This document shows, piece by piece, positions 1-11,639 of a stretch of 64,000 bases of DNA. Below the pieces are notes generated by a model. That model did not search any database, was not told the DNA's origin, and saw only the letters and a program-made list of their open reading frames with translations. The stretch spans positions 17,414,304 to 17,478,303 of the forward strand of contig OZ234496.1 in the NCBI GenBank assembly GCA_965153455.1, in the 5' to 3' direction. The number at the start of each line of letters is the position of its first letter. Within the stretch, counting starts at the first letter, position 1. Source of the stretch: Sphagnum compactum (Eukaryota > Bryophyta > Sphagnopsida > Sphagnales). The position numbers and the translations under genes are program-made.

Positions 1-1060
1 CTTTCCAAAAGATGAAGCTGAATACCACAAACTTCATTACCTGATAGAATGCCTTGTGGTTCCTGTTAAGCAACACCTCTTCACTTGTACTGGGACTAGG
101 ATCGTGTTGAATAAGAAGCCTGGGCATTGATCCAGTTGGTTAGGACAGCAGTTGATCAACCTGAGAACCATGATTGAGCATCTGATTGATGGCAGACTGA
201 TATCACTGGGAGAGCAGATAGTTGCAGCAGTGCTTCACATCGGTCAGTGTAGGCACCCAGCACAGTTGAAAGGGGTGCAGGTGGAAACTGTGCCAATGTG
301 TCTGGACATGAGTTGTTCTTCCATGCACACAACCCCTTGTGGGCAGTATCCAGCTGCTGAGCAAACACTTATGCTGCACTCTCCACTTTTGATTGACAAA
401 CAATAGTCCACCAACCCAGTTCAAATGTCAGTCTCTTGTGTTGAGTGTAGAGTAAAGGCAGCAAACATTCAAGTCATTGTAGTAGAGGAAACTTAGAAGA
501 ATCGAGATACCTTGGTGTTGTGACCAACATGGTGGAACAGGGAAACTGAGGTATGAACCACAGATTTCACAGCATATCAGGTCCACATCCACTAACACCC
601 ATCCTCTGCTTGCACACGCTACAGGGCCTGCAGCCTGCATCAACCGCATCCTCCCCTCTTAGCATTTTGTGGAGTTTTTTGCCTGCCAAACAATGCATAA
701 TTTGCAAGAGATCACATCTATCCATCTGTACATTATAAGGTAACCATTCTATCAGTTCCAGCAAAACAAGCATGACAAGAATTGAGTGCAATCATATGAC
801 CTGTTGAGTGTCACTGCCAAAAATCAGACCATAGATTCACAAAGTGCTAATGAGAGATGCATATGACATCCAAGAGACCCAAGAAGAGTCTCCCAACCTG
901 TGGTTTGCCAAACCAGCTCATGGATTTATAGGTAGCAAGACGGCATATTGCATAGGGTTTCTATTGGAAGCTGAGTTCTAGGAACACAACACACCTTCCA
1001 AGATTCCTTGGAAAATCAAAGTGAAATTTGAGATGAATTTTGAGCATGTCATGAAAACTT
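1..1060. other. no recognisable gene
   Basis: Only short overlapping reading frames (under 125 codons) occur on both strands. None has a recognisable domain or a convincing splice pattern. The base composition is more balanced than in the AT-rich DNA that follows, so this could be an untranslated region or an old transposon remnant, but nothing in it can be named. Confidence 0.5.
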
Positions 1061-1062
1061 TT

Positions 1063-1088
1063 ACACACACACACACACACACACACAC
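1063..1088. repeat. (AC)13 microsatellite
   Basis: Perfect dinucleotide run of 13 AC units, read directly from the sequence. Confidence 0.97.
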
Positions 1089-3896
1089 TCACTTTAACCC
1101 TAAAGCCCACAACAATTGCAAAGATCCTCCTAAGGTGTAGGTGTGCCAATGACCCCACCTTCATGAGAACATATGGAAATGACTTGAAATAGCTGTCAAA
1201 AACCACATATGAAAAAATCACTTTGTGGACTAAGTGGTCATTGGGTACCACTCGGTTTTGGGGGCATACCTGTGTTAACATACTTATTATGCAAGTAATT
1301 GTGATTACTTGAATACAATTTTGCAAAGTCCAGATGGGTTTTGTGCTGACAACTTGGCCTTCACTTCACCCCTAAAAGTCTGTAAATTTTGGTTTGTTGT
1401 CAGATGCAGAGATGAACACTTTACATGAATACACCAACAACTTGACCCCCACCCCAAGTATCTATGTACCTCATCTGTACAAGAAAATCCCATGTAAGTT
1501 TGTCAGCACTCTTGGCAAAGATCTTGATAATGATGGCCAACAACACCTTACCAAACTTCCTCTCGACTCCCCACTTTTAAAGATAGGCTGTAGAAGAGAC
1601 CCTCATCAATTTTTGCACCAGAAATGATCAAAGCTTCCTCTTCTTCAGATGACCCCTCATCATGATAGCAAGTTATTAACATTCAACCCAATACTGCTAA
1701 TTTGCTAAATGGTAATCCTATTAGGGACCTCCTATTAGTACTAATCACATTCTATTACCTAGTACTAATCATGCCATTGAAACCCATCACCTATGAAAAT
1801 TCTAATACATGGCTTTTACACATTTAACCCCAAAATGCCCAACGAGCCAAAAATGGCTTTTAAATCAATGCACCAAGCAAAAACATATTTTCGTTGTTTT
1901 AGAACTGGCTATGTGAAGTGTAACATAGGCTCCAAATGACATGCCCAATAAGGAAGTCATATCAATTGGGGTTGGGGGGGGGGGGTTTCCATAGTAATAA
2001 GGCTTGTAGAAACCTCTCAAAAGCGTCACTATTTGTTATCATGTTGTGGCCTGTACTAATACCCCATTGTAATAGGGGTATTAGGAAGGAAACAAGGAGT
2101 GCGTCGTTATTTGTTATGTGTGTTTCAAATACCATGAAACCTTGATACACATCACCCACAAAGTTCTTTAAAAAAAAAGAAAAAAAGTTCCTTAATTAGT
2201 TCCTAAAGATGCACGTTGAATGATCATTTTTTCTTATGAGTGTACTCTGAGGCCGAAAGATGCATTTCAAATGAATTTTTTTTCCCTTATGAAACTATTG
2301 AAAATGAAAAAGCTCAAATATGATGAAAAATCAAAAAGATCTGTTTCAATGTCAGTTGATATTTGTTGGTAAAAGAAGAAGTTTGGGACTTTCTTATACG
2401 GACCTGACCAAGTGGCAGAGACAGAAAAAACCGACAACTATGGTATGACAAAGTACATAAGAACACCAATAGTAAGAAATGGAAGAAGAAGAAGAAGTCA
2501 TTAGTGATTTATCTTGCATGTACAACAACAAATAATATAACCCCAATAAAAAATCATATATATATGTATACTACCTAAGTCATGAAGTTTGGTTATTAAA
2601 TAAAAAGAGAAATCATAATTTGGAGGAGAAAATGTAAGATATATGGAGAAAAATGGAGGGTTTTTTTTTTTTTTCCCTCACATACAACCACTCTTTGCTA
2701 TTTTGTTGAAGAAGTTCATCCATCTATAGATAGGCTAATGTGTCTAGTAGTGATAATAGGAGTCCTCTGAGTTTGGGTAAAGGAGCATTGGGGGAGGGGG
2801 GCTCCTTGCACCGAAACAACATTATTTTATAATTATTTGGGAGTGGGGTAGGGGAGGGGAGGGGAGGGTGGGGCGGGTGCAGGGATCTTTCTCCTTTATC
2901 AAGGAAAAAAAATTAAAAAAAACAAGAATGGAATCCATATCCCTTATTATTGTGGAAAGTGAGTCACTAAAAATTAAGAGTCTCAAGTCTCAACCAGCCA
3001 AATTTAAGAAATTTCTTAATGGAGCTTAAGTGGCCATCATCCATAGGAAGATGGCAAAAGAACACAAACATCCCTAGGAAGATTTATCCAAATATGGCTA
3101 TAAACCAAATATGAAGTACAAATCATTAATCAACCTTCTACATTTATGGCTACACACTGAAAAAAATAGAATATCTAGCAATTTTTATCATTCTTTTTCC
3201 CAGTTTTGGTGATTGAAACCTTCCAAAAATCACTTCATTTTCTTAATGTCATTTGTTGATGAAATTTCCCTAGTGAAAAAAAGACTAGTCCCAACCCAAT
3301 TATAGAGAAAAAGGAAGAAATAAAATTGCAATTCATCTGTCCAGGAAATGGATGGGGGCAAAGTTTTTTTTGTGACAAAATTTTGCCACATGGTGACAAG
3401 AAAAAAAATGGGGCTGCCACTCATACAAAGGATATTTTGGGGAAAAAAATCCCCCAAATTCGCCATATTTGGAGGGATTTAAATTTTTTTTTGGCCAGAT
3501 TTAGACAAATTGCCTGGTTCTTGGCTGTATTTTGAACTTTGAACAATTTCCAAATTTCCAAATTTCATCTATACTGACTAAGCAAGAGAAGACTACGAGA
3601 GTATCTTGGCCTCTTGGACACATGTTTGTCAAATTATTTATTTATTTATTTAGAGTACGGTATTCCATTTCAACAAATGATACAAGCCCAAAATACATAG
3701 TCTATCAAATTCTTCTTTTTTTCTTCAGAAAGAACATTTCTGAATTTGTTTTTTTTTTAATAAAAATTTCAACATTCCTGAAATAATATACATAATTAGT
3801 GTCAAATTGGCCTAGGTACTAGGGTAGCTGGCTGACCACGCCAGAACACAAAAACCAAAACGAACAATCAAAAAACCAAACAATGAAGCAATGGCG
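1089..3896. other. AT-rich intergenic DNA, no gene seen
   Basis: Homopolymer and purine-rich patches occur, including a G run of about 12 near 1975-1985, a T run near 2660, and G-rich stretches near 2795-2880. Short reading frames lack recognisable domains. No RNA gene was seen. Confidence 0.5.
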
Positions 3897-3939
3897 ATAG
3901 CTAACAAGGGGCCAGCTCCATTGGCCCCTTGTTAGCTAT
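3897..3939. repeat. 18-bp perfect inverted repeat (hairpin)
   Basis: The left arm 3897-3914 (ATAGCTAACAAGGGGCCA) is exactly complementary to the right arm 3922-3939, with a 7-nt loop (GCTCCAT). The stem is too perfect to be chance in AT-rich DNA. It could be a small foldback transposon remnant or a transcribed hairpin. No neighbouring gene explains it. Confidence 0.9.
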
Positions 3940-4077
3940 GGCAAGTTCTAAGTTCAATGCCGTTTCTTCCTTTCTTAAGAGAACCTCCATTCAACTTTCA
4001 ACACTTTTGGTTTGGTTCTCTGAGTGGTGGTTTTGTGCACAGGTTTGTCCAAATTTTTAATTCTATGGTTGTAATTT

Positions 4078-4115
4078 GGGTAGGGTTTAGGGTTTAGGGT
4101 TACCCTAAACCCTAC
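4078..4115. repeat. interstitial plant-telomere repeats, inverted
   Basis: Consecutive GGGTTTA units (about 4078-4098) run directly into the opposite-strand form TACCCTAAACCCTA (about 4099-4114). This gives a head-to-head interstitial telomere-type block. The TTTAGGG unit is the standard plant telomere repeat. Such blocks can mark break repair or be promoter telo-boxes; no gene start is nearby to favour the latter. Confidence 0.85.
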
Positions 4116-4209
4116 ATTTTTTTTCAAATTTAAGAATCTTTGAGCCTGGTTTGAAAACCAAGTAGTCCATTTCCATGGACCTATATATTACACAATCATC
4201 AAGATTGAA

Positions 4210-4312
4210 GATTGTATAGGTGCAAAGCTTTCAACAAACCAAAACTAAGGATTGTATAGGTGCAAAAGCTTTCAACAAACTAAAACTAAGGATTGTATAG
4301 GTACGGAGTTTC
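4210..4312. repeat. 40/41-bp tandem repeat, about 2.5 copies
   Basis: Units start at about 4210, 4250 and 4291 with GATTGTATAGGT. The first two continue through GCTTTCAACAAAC and AAAACTAAG; the third breaks down after about 15 bases. Confidence 0.85.
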
Positions 4313-5624
4313 TCCAACTAGTTAAAACAAGTCAATTATCTATAAAGTTCAGCCTACTCAACAACTTTGTCAAAATTCAACTCACCTAGGAGCCTACCTA
4401 AAGAACTTAAACCCATTTTAAAGAATTATTTTTCACAATTTCAATTTTAACCGAAAGGCCAAAATTCCACGATCCGATTCTTGTGCCAATTCCATGATCA
4501 AAAGAGTGTTGATTTGTGTTTAGATCACAAGAACCGAAACCTCAGGTTTAAACTACAAAACAAAACAAGGACCGTGCCAACACTATCTATCTATCGGAGT
4601 TCAGTTAAAATAGGCAATGGTCCATGAAGGTCCCATAACCCACAATTAAGTTGAAAGTAACATCGGGGGAACATTCCTCAAAATGTGGGACCAAACTGAA
4701 ATTACAAAGTCCATACCAGTGTTGGCAAGTTCCTGAATTTCAATAGGTTTAGGTGAGTTACAAGGTCCATTTTTTTGAGTCTTTGGACAGGAGGTTCAAA
4801 TTTGTTTTGGAATCTCCATTGGAAGTGAACCAAAGGACCAATCTATTTTCAAAATAGAATTAAAACCTAAGTCAAGGTCCTATCCCCCTTTTTTAAAAAG
4901 GTTCTACTCCTTTTACATAGTACAATTTTATTAATAAAATAAAATAAAATAATCTATATATATAAACTTAACCTTACATTTTAGACAAGTTATTACATTT
5001 GTTTAATCATATATAACTTTTTAGTTTGAAGTGTATGTACTAGTTGAACGAACTAAACAAACTAGTTACTTTTTTTCTTTTTATTGGTTTAGGTGTGTGT
5101 ATTGGAGATGGGATGAAACCTTTGTCTTAAACCAAAGTAATTCTTTCTTTCTTTTTTGTAAATTGAATTTTTTTCAATTCAAAAAATGAATCTCAAGACC
5201 GAACTAGAGGTTGAATCAAATTTGTAAAAAGTAAAAATAAAATACATAAATAAAAACCAAGATTGAAAAACTGGCCAACAACACTAGTCAAGACTCCAAT
5301 ATCAAATAAATAAAGAAATAAACCGTTGTGAGTTGGAAACAAAAAATATGAAAAGGACCAACATAATAGTCAACAAAAAGAATAAAATTAACCTAAAAAA
5401 AGAAAAAAAAGAGTTCCAACGTCACGACTTATCACAAAACACCCATCAAATTCCTAACATCCTCCAAAAATAGAAAAATCTCCCAACGAAATTTGCTCTT
5501 TTTAATTAAAAAAGATCAACCAAGTTAACCCACCGCTCAAGTTTGGGTTAAACAGTCAAACAGTTTGAAAACCCTGGGGCCGCCAATGTGGACATAACTA
5601 CGTAAACACGGTTTTACAATGCAC

Positions 5625-5646
5625 ACATACATACATACATACATAC
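5625..5646. repeat. (CATA)n microsatellite
   Basis: About five consecutive CATA units read directly from the sequence. Confidence 0.9.
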
Positions 5647-5703
5647 GCAGTAACTTCCACGCAAACGTTTAAGTTGCCAGAACTAGAACTTACACCAGAA
5701 CTT

Positions 5704-5751
5704 TACTTTTACCCACTGTGAGGACGTTACTTTTACCCACTGTGAGACCGT
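5704..5751. repeat. 24-bp tandem duplication
   Basis: TACTTTTACCCACTGTGAG occurs at 5704 and again at 5728, exactly 24 bp apart, with a few differences at the unit ends. Its role, if any, in the downstream PI4K-gamma promoter is unknown. Confidence 0.88.
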
Positions 5752-6199
5752 TTGTATCACGACAACCAAAGAAGAAGCCTGTCGAAAAAACAAAATTAAT
5801 TTTTTTAAAACAAACATTTTCTTATTTTTATTATTAGGTGTTCCTTTATTTCTGCTTCTAATTATTACAATTTCCATTTTCATTTAAATCTCAGTTTTTT
5901 TAAGTATGTGACCCACACGGAGGTAGGTAGGTAGGTATTTCCTGAATTCCTCTCTTTTCTAACTTATTATTGTATGGTGGATTATTGTCATTCTTATAGT
6001 ATAAGTTCTTGAAAGTTTCTATAATTTCTTTTTTGTGGGTTTTGTGATCAGTTTTCTTTTTTCTTTTCTTTTATTTTTGGGCAAAATTTTTGTCCTTACT
6101 TTGACAGAAAAATTGAAAAACATTGGTGTAAATTCACCTAATTTTGCTATTTTGTTGAGGGGAAAAGTTTATCAAATTGAGAAAAAAATCCTGGTTCTA

Positions 6200-7559
6200 A
6201 ATTGTGATTGGTAAAAATCAAATGAAATTTGAGAAGAAAGACAGAAAGACAGTACAGTACCTACCTATTTAAAAATATGGAGAGAAAAAATAATAAAAAG
6301 AAATAAAAAGAAAATAGTGGTGGTGGTGGTGTACCACTTGGAAGCTTCTTGTCTTGGCTTTCTTCGTCTTCTTCGTCGAAAGTGTTGAAAATTGAGAGTT
6401 TTGCGTGTTTTTTTTGTGTTTTGTTTTTTGATGCGTTTGTATACACAATTTCCTTTTTGATTTTGCTTGTGTAATTGTGTCGCTAGCAGTCGAAGTTTCT
6501 AGACTCGGCGTCCAATTGCTCAAACCCACGAGACTTGCTCCACAAATCACCTCCTCCCATCCTGACTGTAAATTGCTTTGTACACGATTGATTGATTATA
6601 AGTAGAATACGGAAAACCAATTTCAAGCTTTTACTTTTTAAGTACTTAGCGCAAAGAAACAGCAAAGAGGAAGCAAATATTTTTGGGATTTGGCTTCTCT
6701 CTACACTAGAGCTTTGTTGTTGCTTTGGGGTTTTGTTGCTGTTTTCTCTCTCCCCCTTCTTTCTCATCGTCTCTTCTGCACCAAGTTACATCTCTAGGGT
6801 TTGATTGTTCGTTGTCTCTCGATGCGCTTGCTGTGGTTGTGAAGGGAGATCGAAGATGAGGATGGGAGAGGAACGTGATTGTGAATAGATTTGTAGAGTT
6901 TCCTTGTTTTTTTTTTTTGGTTTTGTGTTCTGTTTTGTCTTGTCTTTTTGGGGGTTTTTTTGTGGGGGATGTTTGCCTTTCTTCTTCTGTGAGCTGTGGT
7001 TGAGAACAAGAGCAAGCGGAGGAGGAAGAAGTGATAAGTGTGTTTGTGCTGGGGGGTTTTTGTTTTCTCCAAGCTTTGTGAATGGTTGGGGTAGAGATGG
7101 GTCTTGTGTTGGAAATGGGTTTTTGAGAGGCGCTTCGATGTGATTTCTGGGCTTCACAGCTGTTGAGCTTTGCTTGCAGCTGCCCTTTCTGTGTGTGTAG
7201 ATGTATAATATTCTTGTAAATTTTGTATCATATTTTCTGTCGTCGTGGTAGTGGTGGTGGTGGTGGTGGTGGTAGTGGCTTCGTCTTGGAGCAGCAAGAA
7301 TCATTCTTAATCGGGGGAAGCACCTTGTTATGTTTTGTGAAAGATCGGTCTGTTTGTGAAGCATCAAGAGTTGGTCGCGGTCGTTGTGTTTTGTGTGCTA
7401 AAATTGAAGAAAGATTTCGGTTTTCTTGACGAGAGAATGATGATATTTACATGAAAAATCGAGAATCAGCCACAGGAATAGATCGGAGTTGTTGTGAGTT
7501 TTAGAGGAGAGCTTTCTTTTGCGGCAAATCGCAAGTCGAGTGTTTTTTTTCCTGCATCA
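6200..7559 (+). promoter_or_regulatory. promoter and 5' leader region of PI4K-gamma
   Basis: This is the stretch immediately upstream of the PI4K-gamma start. It is strongly T- and G-rich on the + strand, with pyrimidine tracts around 6735-6775 (CTCTCTCCCCCTTC) that are typical of plant leaders. Near 6594-6600 GATTATAAGT is a weak TATA-like candidate, about 100-150 bp before the pyrimidine-rich patch. A long His/Lys/Thr-rich reading frame on the - strand here is a by-product of the composition. Several upstream ATGs are present, so a leader intron or upstream ORFs are possible. The transcription start is not determined. Confidence 0.4.
7244..7279. repeat. GGT trinucleotide microsatellite in the PI4K-gamma leader
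   Basis: GTGGTAGTGGTGGTGG continues as a GGT run to about 7279, some 280 bp before the PI4K-gamma start codon. A shorter GTG run lies at about 6316-6331. Confidence 0.9.
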
Positions 7560-9538
7560 ATGGCGTCTTCAGGACTTGTGTTGAATCCTGCGGAACCACC
7601 GGTCACGTTCCACGGGCGGACTCCGCCAGTGGAGGCCATTCAGATCTACCTTGCAACTCTCGGCTCCAACGACAGCATGATACCCATGAGAGTGCTGACC
7701 TCCGATACAATCGCTTCTGTGAAGATGCGCATTCAGTCGTACAAAGGCTTCTACACCAACCAACAAAGACTTGTGTACAGAGGTCGCGAGCTCACTCGGG
7801 ATGACTGCTTCGTGAAAGATTATGGTCTGTGCAACGGGGAGATCCTTCACCTCGTCTTACGCTTATCGGATCTGGTGGACGTGACTGTCAAGACTGCAGA
7901 CGGCAAACAGTTCTTCAAAGTTGAACGGACACGAAATGTGAGAGACTTGAAACATCGCATACCCTTCACCAAAGATGGAGGAAGCTTGTACCTCGATCAT
8001 CATAATCAACAACAACAACAACTGGTTTTATGTGGCAAGAATTTGGAAGACAAGGCTAGATTCATTGATGACATCTCCATCCAAGATGATACAGTTGTTC
8101 ACCTCTTGGTGCGAAGGAAGACTGCCAAAGTTCGGTCACGAGCTCTACGAAAGGGTGTGGAGCTCTCAGTAGATGTAGATGAGGTTGAAGCGGTTGAGGA
8201 AGAGGAGCATGTTTCTGAAATTCTCCCTTACTCGGCATCCAAGTTTTTGTCCTTGGTTTCCTCTGAGATCAATCTTGAAGGGAGTCATGTTTTGGAGCCT
8301 GCAAGCGGAGTTTTGAGGTATGACGTTCCAGACGTTCTTGCAGATTTGTTGGCCCAAGCTAGAGCTGGCCTTCACAGTGGGCATTCTCCTATGTTATCAT
8401 CAGAGGGATCAGGAGGTGCCTACTTCATGAAGTGTGAGTATGGTCAAGAGAATGTTGCTATATTCAAGCCGGTTGATGAGGAGCCTCTAGCTGTGAACAA
8501 TCCGCGAGGGTTTTGTGATGCTTCAAAAGGTGAAGGGCTTAAGAAAGGTACCAGAATTGGTGAAGGTGCTGTCAGGGAGGTGGCTGCTTACATTTTGGAT
8601 CACCCTGCAGAAGGACAAAGAGTGACTTCAGGCAAGAACTTGCAAGGGTTTGCTGGTGTTCCTCCTACCATGATGGTGCGTTGCTTTCATAAGGCTTTTC
8701 AATATTCTGGAGACAAAAACTGGAACTTCACCAGGAAGCCTAAGCTTGGCTCTTTCCAGCAGTTTGTGGCAGCATTCAGCAACTGTGAAGACATGGGTCC
8801 TGCTAACTTTCCTGTAGAGGAGGTGCATAAGATTGCAGTCCTTGACATGAGGCTTGCTAACACAGATCGGAATGGGAGTAACATTCTGGCTTGCCGAGAC
8901 ACTAACAACTCCATTAAGCTTGTCCCAATTGACCACGGATACTGCCTGCCAGAAAAGGTGAGAAAGCTCTGCATGTCAACAACCTGACCAACAGATCAAG
9001 CAGTTGCTACGATGGACTAAATTCCACAAAGATGGATCTCAAAGGATGCATTTCTCAATTTGCCTCATGGTCTTTGATGTCTTCACAGTTTCTGTTTTGG
9101 ACTTCCAAGTGCTGGTTTTGCTTTGCAACTTTCTTCTCCTCATGTGTGTTGCTGTCTGTGCAGTTTGAAGATTGCACATTCGAGTGGCTCTACTGGCCTC
9201 AAGCACATGTGCCATTTGAGGCATCTACTTTGAAGTACATTGCATCACTGGATGCAGAGCAGGATATTGCACTCCTAAAGGAGCATGGTTGGTCACTACG
9301 TTCTACTTGTGCTCGGGTGTTCCGCATCTCAACCATGCTGTTGAAGAAAGGTGCAGCAGCAGGCTTAACACCTTTTGCAGTTGGATCCATGATGTGTCGG
9401 AAATCATTTGACAAAAAATCACCAATTGAGTTGATGCTTGAGGAAGCTGAGGAGAAGATGCTACCTGCTTCAAATGAGCAATTCTTCATGACTGCTCTGG
9501 CTAAAGTCATGGACTCATATATCAAGAAGGCTAAGTGA
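7560..9538 (+). CDS. PI4KG: phosphatidylinositol 4-kinase gamma (ubiquitin-like domain type II PI4K)
   Basis: Plant PI4K-gamma. The family has a type II PI 4-kinase fold; several members show protein-kinase activity and use the ubiquitin-like domains to recruit partners. Exon 1 is 7560-8957. The intron 8958-9163 (206 bp) starts GTGAGA and ends GTGCAG. Exon 2 is 9164-9538. The product is 590 aa, close to the usual 560-650. The intron is phase 0 and joins CLPEK to FEDCTFEWLYWPQA, a conserved stretch of the family. Two ubiquitin-like domains lie at about 27-105 and 108-190. The kinase part has the ATP-binding Lys303 (VAIFKPVDEEP), a catalytic loop (LDMRLANTDRNGSNIL, Asp429 and Asp436) and Asp458 in IDHGY. 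The C-terminus (HGWSLRSTCARVFRISTMLL) is typical. The start at 7560 is the first ATG in frame (MASSGLVLNP); the frame is open upstream only from a GTG. The gene converges on the helicase gene downstream. Confidence 0.95.
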
Positions 9539-11639
9539 GTAGGGATTGTGTTTGTATGTGTATAAGGTTATACAGTTGACAGCTCTATTGATGGGGGTAG
9601 GAAGTAGCTAGCTCTTTGTCAAGAACAGTATTTTAGCATTTTCAATTGTTTTGCCGTTAATGATCTGAATATGTGTAGTCCCCTCCTCAGACTCTTGACA
9701 TTACTCTGTTTTGCCTTGAGATTTGTGTCCACAGACTGCTATCAACACATTTTGTGGGGATCCTATATCAGATACGTTCTGGTTTATTCACAGATTCTAG
9801 CTGGTTATCTAACAATCTGAAACTTGGTTTTACCTGGATGATACATAAGTGGAAAGTGGTATTGAGACATCAGTATCTGTTTTTGTCTTGACTTTGGGAT
9901 GTTTATTTGTTCACAAGATATTAGGTTCTTAAGATTCTCCTTGTTTTTTCTCTTCTCTCTTCCTCTTTCCATGTTTGGTTCTTTTTTGTAATTTTCTACT
10001 TGTTCTCTTTCTTTGAGAATTCTTTTCATATCTCCTCTTTTGTGTTGTATTGATCAGCCACCTACATGGGTGGTCTGTTACTGCTGTTATGCTGTTACTG
10101 CTGGTCTCCTGACAAATTCAGTATGTTGATACAACTCTGACCTCCACCTCCTACCAGGAGCTGATGATATAAGTGGGGAGGCTATGATAGTTGGTGAACA
10201 TTTTGAGCTGGGGGAATTCCAAATGCAAATTGTGTTTAATTCAAAGAAAATGTTTGGTATGGATTAGTAGAAGAGTCACAGGCATGATGACTGAATGACC
10301 AGAGCGATAACACATCAGTATAATGATTTGTACCTTGCCTCCTGTATGTGAGCATGCTACATATACATGGGCTAATTTGCAAGTAGATCAATCAACAAAT
10401 AACTGAAACTCTCACAGCTAGACTTTTTTATGTAAATACTGAGCACAATGCATGAGTATGATGAAATCTTTCTTTATGAGAGGTGACACCTACAAGGGAG
10501 AATGCAGCAAAAAGCAGGTAAGTTCTGACTGGATTAGCACAGACAGGACGTTTACAAACACAAAGAACCACCACTACTACAAGAAGGTCCACCATTAGCA
10601 GTGCAAACGGAAAAATGATCATTGCCAAGCTAGTAACATTCAATTGAAGTACAATGGAAACATTGACAAACACTGAGTCAAATCATCCAATGTTTGATTG
10701 AGCAAGTTTCATAGCAAATGAGAAAAATCATCTGATGATTGCTAGTATATACATAGCCACAGTAGTGGCCATCCAGATTGAAGGAAAACAAGGTACATGC
10801 TCAACTTAAGAATAAAGTGTGCTTAGAAAGATGGTACAAGATGCCATCTTATTCTTGCTATTCTGGAAAAGTGATTATGATGTCAAGGAGCAAATTCAGC
10901 CTACAACTTGATTTTTTGAAGCTTGAGCTGCACAGACAACTCACAACAGAGGTTGTTGGAAGATGAGATCACATTGGCCACAACAAGACAACATCAAGAC
11001 CAGGGTCAAGGGATCTGTTTGCAGAGGTGAGGTTTTGCTTTAGCACTGGTTGTTGATTGCTTGAATTGTGAAAACTAGTTACATGAAGCAAACTACATTG
11101 AAGTGGGTAAGATTCAGCTTCATACAGATACAGACCTTTGCTTTAGCTGGTGTTCTAGCTTGTGCTCTGTTTGGACCCAACTCTTCATCCTGCATCATTG
11201 CTGATTTAGTAGCGTCCGGTTCCTCTCCTTGGGTGTTGTGTTCCTGAACCACAATTAAAAAAACCTCAACTTGCAACAGTTATCAGAAGGACAGAACAGC
11301 AGCTTCAAAACAGACTGAAGGCACTCTGCTTTATCCTCAGACAAAAATAAGTTTTACAAACAGTCTGAGGAAAAGAGAGGACACAACTTTCAGAGCAAAA
11401 GTGAGGTCATGAAGCTCAAACCTTTTCCAGTGCTGTAGGCCTGAGAGGTCTCAACTTGACAGACTTCTCAAACAATACTATCTGGAAAGCATTAACACAG
11501 ACAATGAGAAGATTAATGCAGGCATCTGCAGTGCACAGGGCTTGACCAAAATGTAAGGAAACAGACAGCAAGACATCTGTCTGACAGATGGACTGGAACA
11601 TTCCCTGAAAGCTGCAGTAAATTATAAATATAATCTGCT
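9539..11639. other. 3' regions between converging PI4K-gamma and FANCJ
   Basis: This is the 2.1-kb tail-to-tail gap. It should hold both 3' untranslated regions. No additional exon, RNA gene or repeat was recognised. Short reading frames on either strand have no recognisable features. Confidence 0.6.

Larger units (their letters stand above)
4313..6200. other. AT-rich intergenic DNA, no gene seen
   Basis: Low-complexity upstream DNA of the PI4K-gamma gene. It holds an ATAC microsatellite (about 5625-5646), a 24-bp direct repeat (listed separately) and a GGTA run (about 5921-5937). Short reading frames have no recognisable product. Confidence 0.5.

Noticed and set aside
6786-7367. 193-codon - strand frame (His/Lys/Thr-rich) upstream of PI4K-gamma
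   Set aside because: It is the complement of the G/T-rich promoter and leader with GGT repeats; low-complexity composition explains it.
7494-7559. Upstream in-frame extension of PI4K-gamma
   Set aside because: It starts at GTG; the first ATG in frame is 7560 and fits the family.
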